Part shown: piece by piece, positions 55,701 to 64,000 of the stretch
How positions within the stretch are numbered: position 1 is the first letter of the stretch
Layout of the letters: the number at the start of each line of letters is the position of its first letter
NCBI RefSeq assembly: GCF_003013715.1
Contig: NC_072812.1
Span: 372,001 to 436,000, forward strand
Source of the DNA: Candidozyma auris
Taxonomy: Eukaryota > Ascomycota > Pichiomycetes > Serinales > Metschnikowiaceae
Direction of reading: 5' to 3'
DNA length: 64,000 bases
Translations under genes and position numbers: made by a program
Notes under the pieces: generated by a model
What the model was told of the DNA's origin: nothing
What the model saw: the letters and a program-made list of their open reading frames with translations, nothing else
The model's database searches: none

Positions 55701-56882
55701 ATCATGGGTAGAGGGAAGCTCCGGTAAAACGGAATAGTCGAATTTGTTTACCGAAGAAGGATAAGGGTCCATTTCATCGTAGAATTCTGACTGGTCCGTC
55801 TCAAGTAAACTCCAGCGGGGAATACGTTCCTCGGGTGATTCTTCGGCTTCGTCGTATGTCGTATCATTGCTCTGAAAAGATTGGTCTCCAACATACCATT
55901 GCTGTTTTCCACTGCCCTTGGTAGGAGACGGCGAGCGACTGTAGTCTGCAAAGTAAGACGATCTTCTTGATGGATAGCCTGGGGATCTAAGTGGTGATCC
56001 CGATGGCAGCTCATAGGGGCCATATCGAGATTCGAATTGTGCCGGTCTGTACTCTATTGGGGGCGAGCTATGAGCAATGTCATTGTGGTATGTTGATGAT
56101 GTAATAAAATTGACTCTCAGTGGTGATGTTGGCAGCAAGTTCTCGCCAAGAAGCGTTGGAATGCGTGAGGGAGTAGACTTGTTTGGTTCATCGTGAGAAT
56201 TAAAAATACTTTGATTATCGTCCAGGTCAATCAAGATGTCATTATCTATTGGGTATGGCGGAGAAGTCCCGAGGTCTGGCCCTGCAACCGAGCCTTTCGG
56301 TCTCGGAGGTATCTGCAATGACGCCATTTGTTCTTGTTCATATCGAATAGTGTTTATCATTTCTGGGGGACTAAATGGTGATGTTCCACCTTGCAGTAGG
56401 TTCTGAAATCTTCGTTTCGAAAAAGACTTTCGTCGGGACAGTTCCATTGTGGATAGGCTAGGAGATGTCGGGAAGCTGTTCTGTGTGCCTGGAGAAGCCA
56501 GAAACAATTCATCATTCGTCGATGGATTTGCAGAGGAGGGTTGTAAATTGTGATCTTGTTGGGACATATCGGTTGTGAAGTATTCATGGTCTGTTGACAA
56601 TTGCTTAGGTCCCATGGGTCTGGGACACTCGTACGATAGTATAGAGTCCTCATTGATCTCGACAGAGTCATCTTCGAAATGAGTCGTTATAATGGGTTTC
56701 GGAAGCTCTCTAGGGGGTAGCGGAGGTGAGGTGATTGAGGCTGGAGGATTGAACAGGATCAGATTACCAGACTGTGGAGACCCCATATTTTGTGATGTCA
56801 TCATGGGAGGGGGGGCTGGATCCTCCAATGGTGGGGGAGGCTTCCTCCTTAGCGATTTTTTCGACAGGGGCTGCGAAGCCAT
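52707..56882 (-). CDS. TUS1: Rho1 guanine nucleotide exchange factor, Tus1-like
   Basis: A 1391-residue protein with a long disordered, Pro/Ser-rich N-terminus (1-430) holding many Ser-Pro sites. A helical region follows (about 455-560, WSLKEVFNWCLKLKCWLHD). The Dbl-homology exchange domain covers about 617-820 (KRQSFLFDLIKFEQKFI, FYSTWSKSSRDALLRYMG), then a PH domain (about 855-1000, with RKWFTGILQARSNLL-like helix end KKWFTGILQ). The citron-homology (CNH) domain lies at about 1030-1380. Such proteins activate Rho1 in cell-wall integrity and cytokinesis. No DEP domain is visible, which favours Tus1 over Rom1/Rom2. The symbol is by similarity. The start ATG is the first of the frame. Confidence 0.82.
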   Translation of the reverse strand: MASQPLSKKSLRRKPPPPLEDPAPPPMMTSQNMGSPQSGNLILFNPPASITSPPLPPRELPKPIITTHFEDDSVEINEDSILSYECPRPMGPKQLSTDHEYFTTDMSQQDHNLQPSSANPSTNDELFLASPGTQNSFPTSPSLSTMELSRRKSFSKRRFQNLLQGGTSPFSPPEMINTIRYEQEQMASLQIPPRPKGSVAGPDLGTSPPYPIDNDILIDLDDNQSIFNSHDEPNKSTPSRIPTLLGENLLPTSPLRVNFITSSTYHNDIAHSSPPIEYRPAQFESRYGPYELPSGSPLRSPGYPSRRSSYFADYSRSPSPTKGSGKQQWYVGDQSFQSNDTTYDEAEESPEERIPRWSLLETDQSEFYDEMDPYPSSVNKFDYSVLPELPSTHDQYETLEVITSDILNEIPRGMVSVKRKHDSLPPVPLDLPRLPFSSSSLNSQHFAACSSVWSLKEVFNWCLKLKCWLHDSSISEVELKKALVKLVIFHKRNVAVDIINRNVTHMLQSLTQANAMEVETVAESGGGEICHVNFFENVEVNAVFVELTDCYGFDKDHQWEEKSDNLLSCYSSKCHINAWIEHKNRMESTNMEDFELGPDWASHWQLTALDMDLDPQITKRQSFLFDLIKFEQKFIQRAECFVNIVGPDFIRTATAAASSSIVTSLSKFRDDVLTPAKELLEIHKSVLMEPLLKVLIREGRLITDVVSIANFYSTWSKSSRDALLRYMGVVPMIEDILQNHILKKWDESLRTNPTVKELQVNGNMLLLSTFNSRYQQLPLQLSDIRKTYNATDSEFKELTNTIENIKKLGSKVNAMKVHADNIHALRRIEKQLTWKSNVVQPKLNLHSKLRKFFYRGNLTRKGDLKINTHAVHLIVLDNYILLTEKSKSARSVSYKVVENPIPLDFVILENRERETGTLATITTPILNNSVSDNKEIESADADEATFPFKLRCAGRGKSQAYTFYAESENERKKWFTGILQARSNLLKKVEPLAPYRVEGTECAFFAYESNDRMLKLPICPSNDPLQINSKDTSVLLKQRGASPDLYSLNNDSIVVGRVKCSERFLYKGITFHLIGLSAGLYCSDLQNRWKRMINSTSVTKITALPAFKVIIVLANKTLKYYSLPQFVDVYFERKETLQSTMLSNDQIQFYEVGRHRGVTTLFLAKKKNAGVTNFKVFTVETDNNGIFSSFFLLKRFYIQADCYGLSVFNTTIAIHTQRGFEILDLNRLQPRTVPELPAQESINKKIDVYSRKGTTQGSEQIRRMLSHSGIKPMGMFKLNNNKEFLLVYNECAIFVNKSGKLSRNNVVKFDFKPRATGFHDNELFIVNDEVVEIWSISDQANGTNMLHQVITGKDISLINSETSCFVAANPRKIGLQMVFYVLPKALAESDP

Positions 56883-57636
56883 GGTTGAAGGGAGGAGGAT
56901 GAAGCAATGTTTATCAGTAAAAAAGTTACGAACTGAATGGTGATGTCAAATGCTTTGAGGTGGATGTACTCAAACCTATCAAGCTAGGAAAGGTTTCTGT
57001 ACAGGAAATTGACTGAACTCATTAACGATCGCTAAAGGGCTAAAGCTTAATTAGGAAAACGTAGAAATTTGGAAAGGCCACAAAGTTTGGATAGCTTCTT
57101 GATGGCGGAGCTTACGATAAATAAATTATGATATTATACGTGATGAGACTAGCTCTAAGCGGAGCGTTAGTATTTTCGCGTGGTTGCAAAACAAAGATCC
57201 ACCTGTATCAAATAGAGAGCCTCTGGCAAGCGAGTCAGTTATGGGTGTGGAAAATAGTTCGTGGCTAAAATGTGAGCTTGGAGAGAAATCTTTCTAAGCA
57301 TTCGCTTTTATCTGTACGCCACAAAATTGATGTCTATAGAGCTCTCTGCCAGAGCTCAAAGGCAATTGAGAGCCGAGTCAGTGAGAGCTCAGTTGTATCT
57401 TGGGCATGTTACTACGTGTTTACTCTATTGTAAGCTTCTGATGCAATAGCGAAAAGGAGCATGTTTTCCAAACGGTATCTCTTTCTTTCTTCGATAGTCG
57501 TGATAAGTCGAAAAAAAATTTAAGATAGATTCACACCTTAGTACTAAGCCGGTTCTACTATGTGCCCATCGAACTTCTACTATGTAAGTAAAGCGCGAAG
57601 TATTTGTGTGGTCTATTTGACGCGTTCACCACAACT
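56883..57636. other. Divergent promoter between TUS1-like and HIF1-like genes
   Basis: 754 bp with no coding ORF. The six-base palindrome GAGCTC occurs three times within about 50 bp (57339, 57352, 57385). No RNA gene seen. Confidence 0.5.
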
Positions 57637-58755
57637 ATGGCTTACTCCGAAAAGATCTCCCAGGCAATTGCCGAGGGAGCAAAGCTCTATGCTATCAAGC
57701 AATTTGATGAAGCGGCTACCAAGTACGCTGATGCTTGCGCTGCTTATAACGAGGAGCACGATGAGGATGATGCTGACTTGCTTCTTTTGTATGGCAAGGC
57801 TCTTTTCCAAAGTGCCGTGACCAGATCTGGAATGCTTGGTGGTATCGGGGAAAACGATGAAGAAGAAAATGCAGATGAAGAAAAGGAGGAAAATGAAGAG
57901 GGAAATTTTCATTTTGAGGATGGTATTGCCCAGGAAGTTGATGACGATGAGAACGCGCAGAAAGAAGAAGACGAAGAAGAAGAGGAAGCTGCCGATCAAG
58001 ACGAGGATAAAGAAAATCAAGATAATGAGGAGCAGCAAGAAGCTGGTCCTGAGCAATCTGACTTTGAAGTTGCGTGGGAAATTTTAGAATTGACAAGATC
58101 GCTTCTAGACAAGAGGCTAGAAGGCCAGTCAGCTGAAGGGGTTGAGAAGCCATACTTGAAAAACGCGGATGAAATACCCTCTTCAGAGTATGTCAGCAAC
58201 ATCAAGAAACTATCTGAAGTGTATGATCTTTTGGGAGAAGTCTCCCTCGAGGCTGAGAATTTCGCTCAGGCTGCAACTGACTTGCACAGGTGCCTTGAAT
58301 TGCGTCAACAACTATACCCCAAGGACAGTGGCTTGGTTTCTGAATGTCACTACAAGCTCTCATTGGCACTTGAGTTCAGTCTTACCGACAACCTGAGAGA
58401 GGAAGCTACAGAGCAAATGAAACTCGCTATCGAAAGTGTGAAGTTGAGAAACTCAAAAGAGTCTGATGAGGAAAAGAAGAAGGACAATGACAACTTGTTG
58501 CGTGACATGGACGAACGATACAAAGAGCTTAAAAAAAGTCCCAAACCTGATCTCAAGGCCGAGCAGATGGATATCATCAAAGGCATTATGGGAGAAGCTG
58601 TCTCGTCTACGCAGGGCAGTAGTAGTAGCAAAGCAGTGCAAGATCTCTCGAACATGGTAAAAAGAAAACCTGTTGTGAACGACTTGTCTTCTATGGTAAA
58701 GAAAAGAAAAGCTCCTTCAGATTCGGCCGATCTGAAAAAACCTAAGAAGGAATAG
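57637..58755 (+). CDS. HIF1: NASP/SHNi-TPR histone chaperone (Hif1-like)
   Basis: A 372-residue SHNi-TPR protein of the NASP/Sim3/Hif1 group, which binds H3-H4 or H1 and works with Hat1-Hat2 in histone delivery. TPR-like helices open the protein (KISQAIAEGAKLYAIKQFDEAATKYADACAAY, split here by natural motif LLLLYGKALFQSAV). A long acidic insertion (about 70-145, Glu/Asp runs) interrupts a TPR, as expected for histone binding. Further repeats follow at about 150-260 (VAWEILELTRSLLDKR, YDLLGEVSLEAENFAQA, HYKLSLALEFSLT). The C-terminus carries two related DLSSMVKKRK/DLSNMVKRKP motifs, a possible nuclear localisation signal. The ATG at 57637 is used; upstream codons in frame are non-ATG. Confidence 0.85.
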   Translation: MAYSEKISQAIAEGAKLYAIKQFDEAATKYADACAAYNEEHDEDDADLLLLYGKALFQSAVTRSGMLGGIGENDEEENADEEKEENEEGNFHFEDGIAQEVDDDENAQKEEDEEEEEAADQDEDKENQDNEEQQEAGPEQSDFEVAWEILELTRSLLDKRLEGQSAEGVEKPYLKNADEIPSSEYVSNIKKLSEVYDLLGEVSLEAENFAQAATDLHRCLELRQQLYPKDSGLVSECHYKLSLALEFSLTDNLREEATEQMKLAIESVKLRNSKESDEEKKKDNDNLLRDMDERYKELKKSPKPDLKAEQMDIIKGIMGEAVSSTQGSSSSKAVQDLSNMVKRKPVVNDLSSMVKKRKAPSDSADLKKPKKE

Positions 58756-58823
58756 TGCTCTGTGTATATTAAAATCCTAATGCGTGTGGAGGAAGCACGT
58801 AGGAAGCCCTCACTCGTACAAAC

Positions 58824-58831
58824 CTCATCGC
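58824..58831 (-). promoter_or_regulatory. PAC element (GCGATGAG) upstream of RSA3
   Basis: CTCATCGC on the plus strand is GCGATGAG on the other, the core of the PAC motif bound by Dot6/Tod6-type factors at ribosome-biogenesis genes. It lies 41 bp before the RSA3 ATG. Confidence 0.5.
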
Positions 58832-58871
58832 GAAAGACGTATAACGATACTCTACTGTATTGTGTTACACA

Positions 58872-59384
58872 ATGGCTCCTTCAGTGAACGATAAAAAAGC
58901 AAGGAATAGAAGGCGGAAGAAGAGAAGGACAGAAGATATATCTTCTGACCTGGACTCAGATTCATCTTCGTCTTCGTCAACATTCCAAGGAGATGACGCA
59001 CCTGACCAGCAGGACTCTGAAGACCGAAAAGATACCAATATCAACATAAATGATATTGATGTTCATTCTGATAACGAAGAATTAGGTGGGTCTATTCGCA
59101 ATGAACCACTTTCAAGGGAGGTGCTGGAGAAAGTGAAAAGCATCAAATTTACCTCAATAGAGAACCAATCTCAGGCAGAAGCCCAGGAGACGTTGAAAAA
59201 GGATAGCCAGCAGCTTGATAACGAGTACTTAGCCCTCATGGCATCTTCATTTGCCAATGATATAGACGAGCTTCGAAAGAAACCCGATTTCACTGACAAG
59301 TCCATAGTCATGCTAGCTAAAACGCTACAATCTGGGAGCAACATGTTTGATGAAGACTCCCTCGACGCCATCTTAAAGAAATAG
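58872..59384 (+). CDS. RSA3: Ribosome assembly protein 3
   Basis: A 170-residue nucleolar factor for early 60S subunit assembly. The N-terminus is strongly basic (KKARNRRRKKRR), a nuclear/nucleolar signal, followed by a Ser/Asp-rich stretch. The conserved Rsa3 domain is C-terminal: VKSIKFTSIE, YLALMASSFANDIDELR and KPDFTDKSIVMLAKTLQSG, then SNMFDEDSLDAILKK. The ATG at 58872 is preferred over upstream non-ATG codons. The nearby PAC element agrees with a ribosome-biogenesis role. It lies about 115 bp downstream of the histone-chaperone gene, in tandem. Confidence 0.9.
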   Translation: MAPSVNDKKARNRRRKKRRTEDISSDLDSDSSSSSSTFQGDDAPDQQDSEDRKDTNININDIDVHSDNEELGGSIRNEPLSREVLEKVKSIKFTSIENQSQAEAQETLKKDSQQLDNEYLALMASSFANDIDELRKKPDFTDKSIVMLAKTLQSGSNMFDEDSLDAILKK

Positions 59385-59714
59385 GGTAAGAACCTGAGAC
59401 CAAGTTGGAAGAGAAGGTATCTTACATGCTAGCCATGATGTGTGCAAAATGACCGACTGACGTCAGGACGAAAGGACACCTAAAATCCTCGTACGCTAAT
59501 GCAAAACGAATCTGAGAGTAATAGACATTGACATGACAAATACACAAAATTCAGTTTGAATGTAAGTTCCCGATTCTTCTGTCCTTAGCGGCTACTGCCG
59601 TGTCTGGTGGATTCGCAGTCATCGCAGTCAGACAGGGCCTGCAGAGTCAAATGGATCAAGTATTTCACCATAGCTATTTCTCCCTCTTACACCTCTAACA
59701 AGAAAATTCCATAG
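59385..59714. other. Spacer upstream of the FCY2-type permease
   Basis: 330 bp. No coding ORF or RNA gene recognised; the last 40 bp before the permease ATG are pyrimidine-rich. Confidence 0.4.
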
Positions 59715-61328
59715 ATGAAAAAGAGTTCTGCCGCCAAGGAGAGCACCTTGGACGCAGTGCTGGAATCCTCCGATGAAATAAGAGCATATGGCTTGTTCAA
59801 GCGCTTCTCAGACAAGCTTGACTCATTGGGGGTCGAAGCAAGAGGAATCGAAAGGATCCAGCCGTATGAAAGAGCAGTGAATAAACGAAAGCAATTTATT
59901 ACCGTCATGGGACTCTGGCTTTCTGCTTGTGGAGGCTTGTCCTCGATGTCGTCATTTTACTTGGGGCCGTTGCTTTTTGGCTTGGGATTGAAAAATACTG
60001 CCATCACTGGCATTGTGGGTATGACATTAGGGTGTCTTGTGGCCGCCTACTGCTCCCTCATGGGCCCTCGTTCTGGGTGCAGACAGATGGTCAGTGCCAG
60101 ATTTTTATTTGGATGGTGGTTTGTGAAATTGGTGTGTTTGGTAAGTATCATCGGTGTGATGGGCTGGTCTGTGGTGAACTGTGTGGTTGGGGGACAAATT
60201 CTCGCTTCCATGAGTGACGAGAAAGTTCCTCTCGTTGCTGCCATTGTCATTATTGCCGGGGTGTCGCTATGTGTCTCCATTGGAGGAATCCACTACTTGC
60301 TTCGGGTAGAGGCATTTCTAAGTCTCCCGGTGAACTTTGCATTCTTGATGCTATACGTGGTATCTTCCAGGAAATTTGAATATCTCCTGAATGCAGACGC
60401 TCCAAACGTCGACCATGACACTGTCAAGGGCAATATGTTCTCGTTCTTTTCATTGTGCTTCTCCATCACGTCGACATGGGGCTCTATTGCATCTGACTAC
60501 TACATCTTGTTCCCTGAGGATACTCCAGATATCCAAATTTTTTCCCTCACATTTTTTGGTATCTGGATTCCGACTACTTTTGTGGGTACCGCTGCCATTT
60601 TGATTGGTAATGTTGCTCTAAACTATACCCCTTGGGGAGAGGCCTACGCTACCATGGGCATGGGAGGTCTCCTAAATGAGGCATTTAAAGCATGGGGTGG
60701 AGGTGGCAAGTTTTTGCTTATTTTGATATTCTTATCACTTATATCAAACAACATCCTCAACACTTACTCTGCTGCATTCGGGGTGCAGCTCATTGGGATT
60801 CCCTTGGCGAAGATTCCTCGGTGGGTATGGGCCATTGTGCTCACAGCCATTTACCTCGTCTGCGCTATTGTCGGACGCAACAAGTTTTCGGACATCTTGG
60901 GCAATTTTCTTCCGATGGTTGGATACTGGATTCTGATGTACTTCATAATGCTACTTGAGGAAAACACCATTTTTCGCAGCCATCGCTTCCACCACCTCTA
61001 CACGGAGGAAAACGAGGATATTGCCGCTAGTGCGCACAAAATCGATGGCCCTGTGGGTCTCTACAAAAAAAGACCCAACGTTTTCTACAATTTTGCCATC
61101 TGGAACGACTACACGCGGCTCACCCAAGGTTTGGCGGCTACTCTAGCGTTTTTGTTCGGGGCCGCGGGAGCTGCCGTCGGCATGTCACAAGCGTACTGGG
61201 TCGGGCCATTGGCGAGAAAAGTCGGTGGGGAAGAAGGAGGCGATATTGCCATGTGGCTTTGCATGGGCTTCAGTGGAGTAGTGTACCCTTGGGCTCGCTA
61301 CGTAGAGTTGAAAAAGTATGGCAGGTGA
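59715..61328 (+). CDS. Purine-cytosine permease, FCY2 family
   Basis: A 537-residue NCS1-family transporter with about 12 hydrophobic segments, expected at the plasma membrane and importing cytosine and purines; in Candida such permeases also take up flucytosine. Family landmarks are RGIERIQPYERAVNKR, then FYLGPLLFGLGLKN, MGPRSGCRQMVSARFLFGWW, ASDYYILFPEDTPD, LSLISNNILNTYSAAF and EENTIFR. Most yeasts carry several FCY2-like copies, so I give no symbol. A CTG codon at 60934-60936 falls in GYWI-CTG-MYF, where relatives as I recall have a small polar residue; that fits serine decoding. The start ATG at 59715 is the first of the frame. Confidence 0.88.
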   Translation: MKKSSAAKESTLDAVLESSDEIRAYGLFKRFSDKLDSLGVEARGIERIQPYERAVNKRKQFITVMGLWLSACGGLSSMSSFYLGPLLFGLGLKNTAITGIVGMTLGCLVAAYCSLMGPRSGCRQMVSARFLFGWWFVKLVCLVSIIGVMGWSVVNCVVGGQILASMSDEKVPLVAAIVIIAGVSLCVSIGGIHYLLRVEAFLSLPVNFAFLMLYVVSSRKFEYLLNADAPNVDHDTVKGNMFSFFSLCFSITSTWGSIASDYYILFPEDTPDIQIFSLTFFGIWIPTTFVGTAAILIGNVALNYTPWGEAYATMGMGGLLNEAFKAWGGGGKFLLILIFLSLISNNILNTYSAAFGVQLIGIPLAKIPRWVWAIVLTAIYLVCAIVGRNKFSDILGNFLPMVGYWILMYFIMLLEENTIFRSHRFHHLYTEENEDIAASAHKIDGPVGLYKKRPNVFYNFAIWNDYTRLTQGLAATLAFLFGAAGAAVGMSQAYWVGPLARKVGGEEGGDIAMWLCMGFSGVVYPWARYVELKKYGR

Positions 61329-61845
61329 GTGGAACGGAAACGGGTTGCACGGAACCGTGAAGGACGCGGAAATTGAGAATCAAGTACGAGAAAAATTTCA
61401 CCAATGTGGGAAGTATACACAAAGGTTGCAGACTAAAAAAATGGAAGAAAAAAAAATTTTTGTCGAGCCGCTCGATGCTGTGGTTTTTAAAGGGCAATTG
61501 CAAACGTCTAGGATCCCAAGATTGCTTTTTCATCGTTTCCGTGAGCCCTGACGAAACCCCCGTCTCCATAACCGTAAACACTCTGCACGCATTATTGTCT
61601 GCGCCAGGGCCGTTTACGAAGAAAAAAAAAAATAAAGGTATTTTCTTCTTCTGGCTTCTTGGAACAGATCGCACCCTCCCCCGTACATCGTGCGGCAGCG
61701 CGAACAATCATATAGCGCCGCTCTCGATTAAGCCTCACCCGACTGGCTTTGACTCATAGCAGCTGACTAATGAGTGCAAGTTATAAGTAAAGAGGAGATC
61801 GTCGTTTGGAGTCACTCTCTTAGAGGTAGAATTCTCAATTTTCAA
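61329..61845. other. Spacer upstream of the BUL-like gene
   Basis: 517 bp. It contains A-rich runs near 61445 and 61621. No ATG-started ORF of recognisable family and no RNA gene seen. Confidence 0.4.
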
Positions 61846-64000
61846 ATGAACCGGAAAGATGATCGGAAAGATGACAACGACGACGACGGCGACTCCTCCA
61901 AGCCAATGTGTAAACCTCAGGATCCCATCTGGACCATCTTGCCCTCCTACTACATGTATCACTCCACATTTACTGGAGACCAGGACCCTCCGCAGTACAC
62001 GGAACAGTCTGATAATTTTGCAAGGCCAGGCTCGTATTCGAAGTGTGATAGCTCTAGTAGGGTTGTCTCCTCTCACTTGTCTAGCGAATTGAACACAGAA
62101 ATCACCAGCGTGTCTCAGAGTGATACGAGTTACCGAAACAACTCAAGATCCGATCTGGTTGGTCTGAGTGACGGCAGCTTCATTGTGGCCGATGAGTCCA
62201 GCAGCTCTTGGAGAGAAACAATTTTGGATAACTTTTCACACTTGCGTAATTTGACAGGCACGGATAATGAAATGTCCAATGCGGTGAAGTTATCCTTTCA
62301 CTTCACGAAAGACGTGGGTGAGCGTGGTGTAAAGCCTGAGATAATTGACCCTTCCCTTTACGAATATAAGCAAGGAGACTATTTAAATGGGTTTATCTAT
62401 ATCAAGAACGAAGGCACCAAACCGATTCCTTTTGATATGTTCTATGTGCATTTTGACGGAAACTTCATTGTATCGGACAAAAATAACGTCAAGTCGAGGC
62501 AGCCAATCAAGATACGCAAGTTCTTGGAAATGTATGATTTCGCTGCATCTTGGAATCCTGTCTCGGTAAATCGTTTGCTTTCAGAAAAAGATAATACTTA
62601 CTGTTGCCCATATTTGTTCGACCCTTTGGACAAGTCCCAGTTGTCCATTGGTCCTGAAAGGATGGTGTATCCTGGCATTCTTTACAAACGATTTTTCACT
62701 TTTAAAATCCCTACTAGATTGCTAGACACAGAATGCAACGATCACAATCTTCCTGGCCATACAGAATTGCCTCCGACGTTAGGAACTTGCCCGACTGAAA
62801 GGGAACAATGGAAAAAGTCGGACAAAATGATCAACGACTTTTCTTTTGTAGATACCTCGATTAGCCATGGCTTATGGGCCAGATTCATCGGTAAAGCTTC
62901 GAAATATGATGCTACCATGACTGATGCCAAGGGATGCAAGTTGATAAACGCTAAGGGTGATGAGTTCGTCATCTTAAAGGAAGCAGGATCTTTCATCCGT
63001 ATCCTTCAGGAGACTAATATTCCTAGCGATGCGGAGAAGATGGCCAATAATAGAGTCACCAGGGTCACGTACGACAATTTTGTGGAGCAAATTAAGGAGC
63101 GCATTGCCGTTGGAAAAGAGCTTTGTAAAGCGATCAAGACTTTGGATTGCAGAGATGACGCTCTTCTTTGTCACCGTATCGCCGCAGAAGAAGCTGTACA
63201 ACGGGAAGCCCGTAATGATCATGTCAAGTCACAACAACTATTCACAAGAGATTCACACGCCCGTGATGTGAAAGCTACTTATCACGTTCCGAAGTCATAT
63301 GATATTGCTATTCCTTACCGAAAGAAATCACTCTTTAGCAGGTCTAAAGAGCTAGGCTCAATAATGCTCTCGACCCCAAAAATCGATTACCTCTTGAGCT
63401 ATATTTCACCGAAGCGGTTTAGAACTAGAGGACCTATAGACCCATCTTCCTGGAAAGTCGAGATTCCTTTCGAAATTACATATTCGCCATGTCGCAATCG
63501 AGATGATGTCGAAGTAAAGCCACCTGAGATTCTCTCAGTATATGGTGAATTGGTGGTGTTCACATTAAAATCAAACAATCGCCCAATTCCAATAGAATTG
63601 AATCATGAGTTCTTGTTCAAGAATACGTCTAAGATGGATGATTGTGGTCAATCAATTGATGATTTTACACATATTGTAAAGCATCCTATGCAACAATATG
63701 CGGGAGAGTTGTATAATTTGTTCAAGGTCTTGGGCACCACAAACTTTCAGGTCCAGAAAGGCATGGTCGAGGATCTTGCCGCATTGTCTAAAGTCGAGGA
63801 GAAATATAACAGACTTGTCCTTGAAGACATGTGTGTAAAAGACGAGTCTACAGCCGCAAATCCAAAGCCTTGTGTCAATGGGGTAAAGATTCCATGGAGC
63901 CGTCTGGACGGTGATCTGTATAAGAAAAAAATTTTCACTTTGCGTCGATGTCACCAAGGCCAAAAAGATGCTGGTGGATGCCCCGCCCAAGGGAAAGGAT
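61846..64000 (+). CDS. Bul1/Bul2-like arrestin-related Rsp5 adaptor (C-terminus outside window, possible frame break)
   Basis: About 718 codons to the window edge. The N-terminus reads DPIWTILPSYYMYHST, like Bul1/Bul2, followed by a PY-type motif DPPQY that can bind WW domains of the Rsp5 ubiquitin ligase. The arrestin-like core follows (LSFHFTKDVGERGVKPEIIDP, YLNGFIYIKNEG, then ERMVYPGILYKRFFTFKIP). Bul proteins direct ubiquitination and endocytosis of permeases. At an A7 run (63925-63931) the frame appears to change. The original frame after it gives an odd sequence (RRCHQGQKDAGGC), while the other frame gives LCVDVTKAKKMLVDAPPKGK. Sequence error, a true lesion or a coincidence are all possible; only 70 bases follow. 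No symbol is given because Bul1 and Bul2 cannot be told apart. Confidence 0.75.
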   Translation, partial: MNRKDDRKDDNDDDGDSSKPMCKPQDPIWTILPSYYMYHSTFTGDQDPPQYTEQSDNFARPGSYSKCDSSSRVVSSHLSSELNTEITSVSQSDTSYRNNSRSDLVGLSDGSFIVADESSSSWRETILDNFSHLRNLTGTDNEMSNAVKLSFHFTKDVGERGVKPEIIDPSLYEYKQGDYLNGFIYIKNEGTKPIPFDMFYVHFDGNFIVSDKNNVKSRQPIKIRKFLEMYDFAASWNPVSVNRLLSEKDNTYCCPYLFDPLDKSQLSIGPERMVYPGILYKRFFTFKIPTRLLDTECNDHNLPGHTELPPTLGTCPTEREQWKKSDKMINDFSFVDTSISHGLWARFIGKASKYDATMTDAKGCKLINAKGDEFVILKEAGSFIRILQETNIPSDAEKMANNRVTRVTYDNFVEQIKERIAVGKELCKAIKTLDCRDDALLCHRIAAEEAVQREARNDHVKSQQLFTRDSHARDVKATYHVPKSYDIAIPYRKKSLFSRSKELGSIMLSTPKIDYLLSYISPKRFRTRGPIDPSSWKVEIPFEITYSPCRNRDDVEVKPPEILSVYGELVVFTLKSNNRPIPIELNHEFLFKNTSKMDDCGQSIDDFTHIVKHPMQQYAGELYNLFKVLGTTNFQVQKGMVEDLAALSKVEEKYNRLVLEDMCVKDESTAANPKPCVNGVKIPWSRLDGDLYKKKIFTLRRCHQGQKDAGGCPAQGKG

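Noticed and set aside
57613..58153. Long minus-strand ORFs inside the HIF1-like gene
   Set aside because: Antisense shadows of the Glu/Asp-rich coding region, which gives Leu/Phe/Ser-rich complements without stops.
1..64000. Mobile elements, long terminal repeats, viral remnants or toxin genes
   Set aside because: No reverse transcriptase, integrase, transposase, capsid-like ORF, terminal repeat or toxin family was recognised on either strand.

Overview
This is about 64 kb of nuclear DNA from an ascomycete yeast. Genes are mostly single-exon, lie on both strands, and have short convergent gaps (3 to 60 bp). Almost all match ordinary yeast housekeeping families. Two in-frame CTG codons sit where I recall serine or a small polar residue in relatives (PRP2-like helicase, FCY2-like permease). 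That, rare CTG use in ALT1 and CNB1, and a canonical GTATGT/TACTAAC/TAG intron suggest the CUG-Ser clade (Candida/Clavispora/Metschnikowia type). I cannot name the species. I found no rRNA, tRNA, transposon, CRISPR array or viral sequence.

Layout. 1-3.8 kb: a partial protein with two cyclic-nucleotide-binding domains, an F-box and LRRs, then MRPL1. 3.8-6 kb: a long gene-free stretch. 6-14.5 kb: a RhoGAP, APC4, an LYR-type mitochondrial protein, GAA1 and ALT1. 16.2-25 kb: a small protein with three PKA-type sites, URK1, PRP2, a GATA factor, an LRR protein and an orphan. 25-33 kb: a Zn2Cys6 regulator, a CoA-binding-fold protein, a spliced ATG101, PTH1 and PXA2. 33-42.6 kb: two small orphans, a Pom1-like DYRK kinase, PEX28/29, ERV41 and a second Zn2Cys6 regulator. 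42.9-57 kb: SEN1, a coiled-coil orphan, calcineurin B, a short-chain dehydrogenase and a TUS1-like Rho1 GEF. 57.6-64 kb: a HIF1/NASP histone chaperone, RSA3, an FCY2-type permease and the start of a BUL1/BUL2-like Rsp5 adaptor.

The genes do not form a cluster with one function. Loose themes are nucleobase salvage (URK1, FCY2-like), peroxisomes (PXA2, PEX28/29), Rho signalling (RhoGAP, TUS1-like), mitochondrial translation (MRPL1, PTH1) and nuclear RNA processing (PRP2, SEN1).

The points most worth checking are the cyclic-nucleotide/F-box protein; the ATG101 split by an intron; start-overlapping upstream ORFs before the CNBD/F-box gene and the second zinc-cluster gene; a possible reading-frame break at an A7 run in the BUL-like gene; overlapping ORFs at 33.2-33.5 kb; and CTG decoding. 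I found no convincing entirely new multi-gene system.
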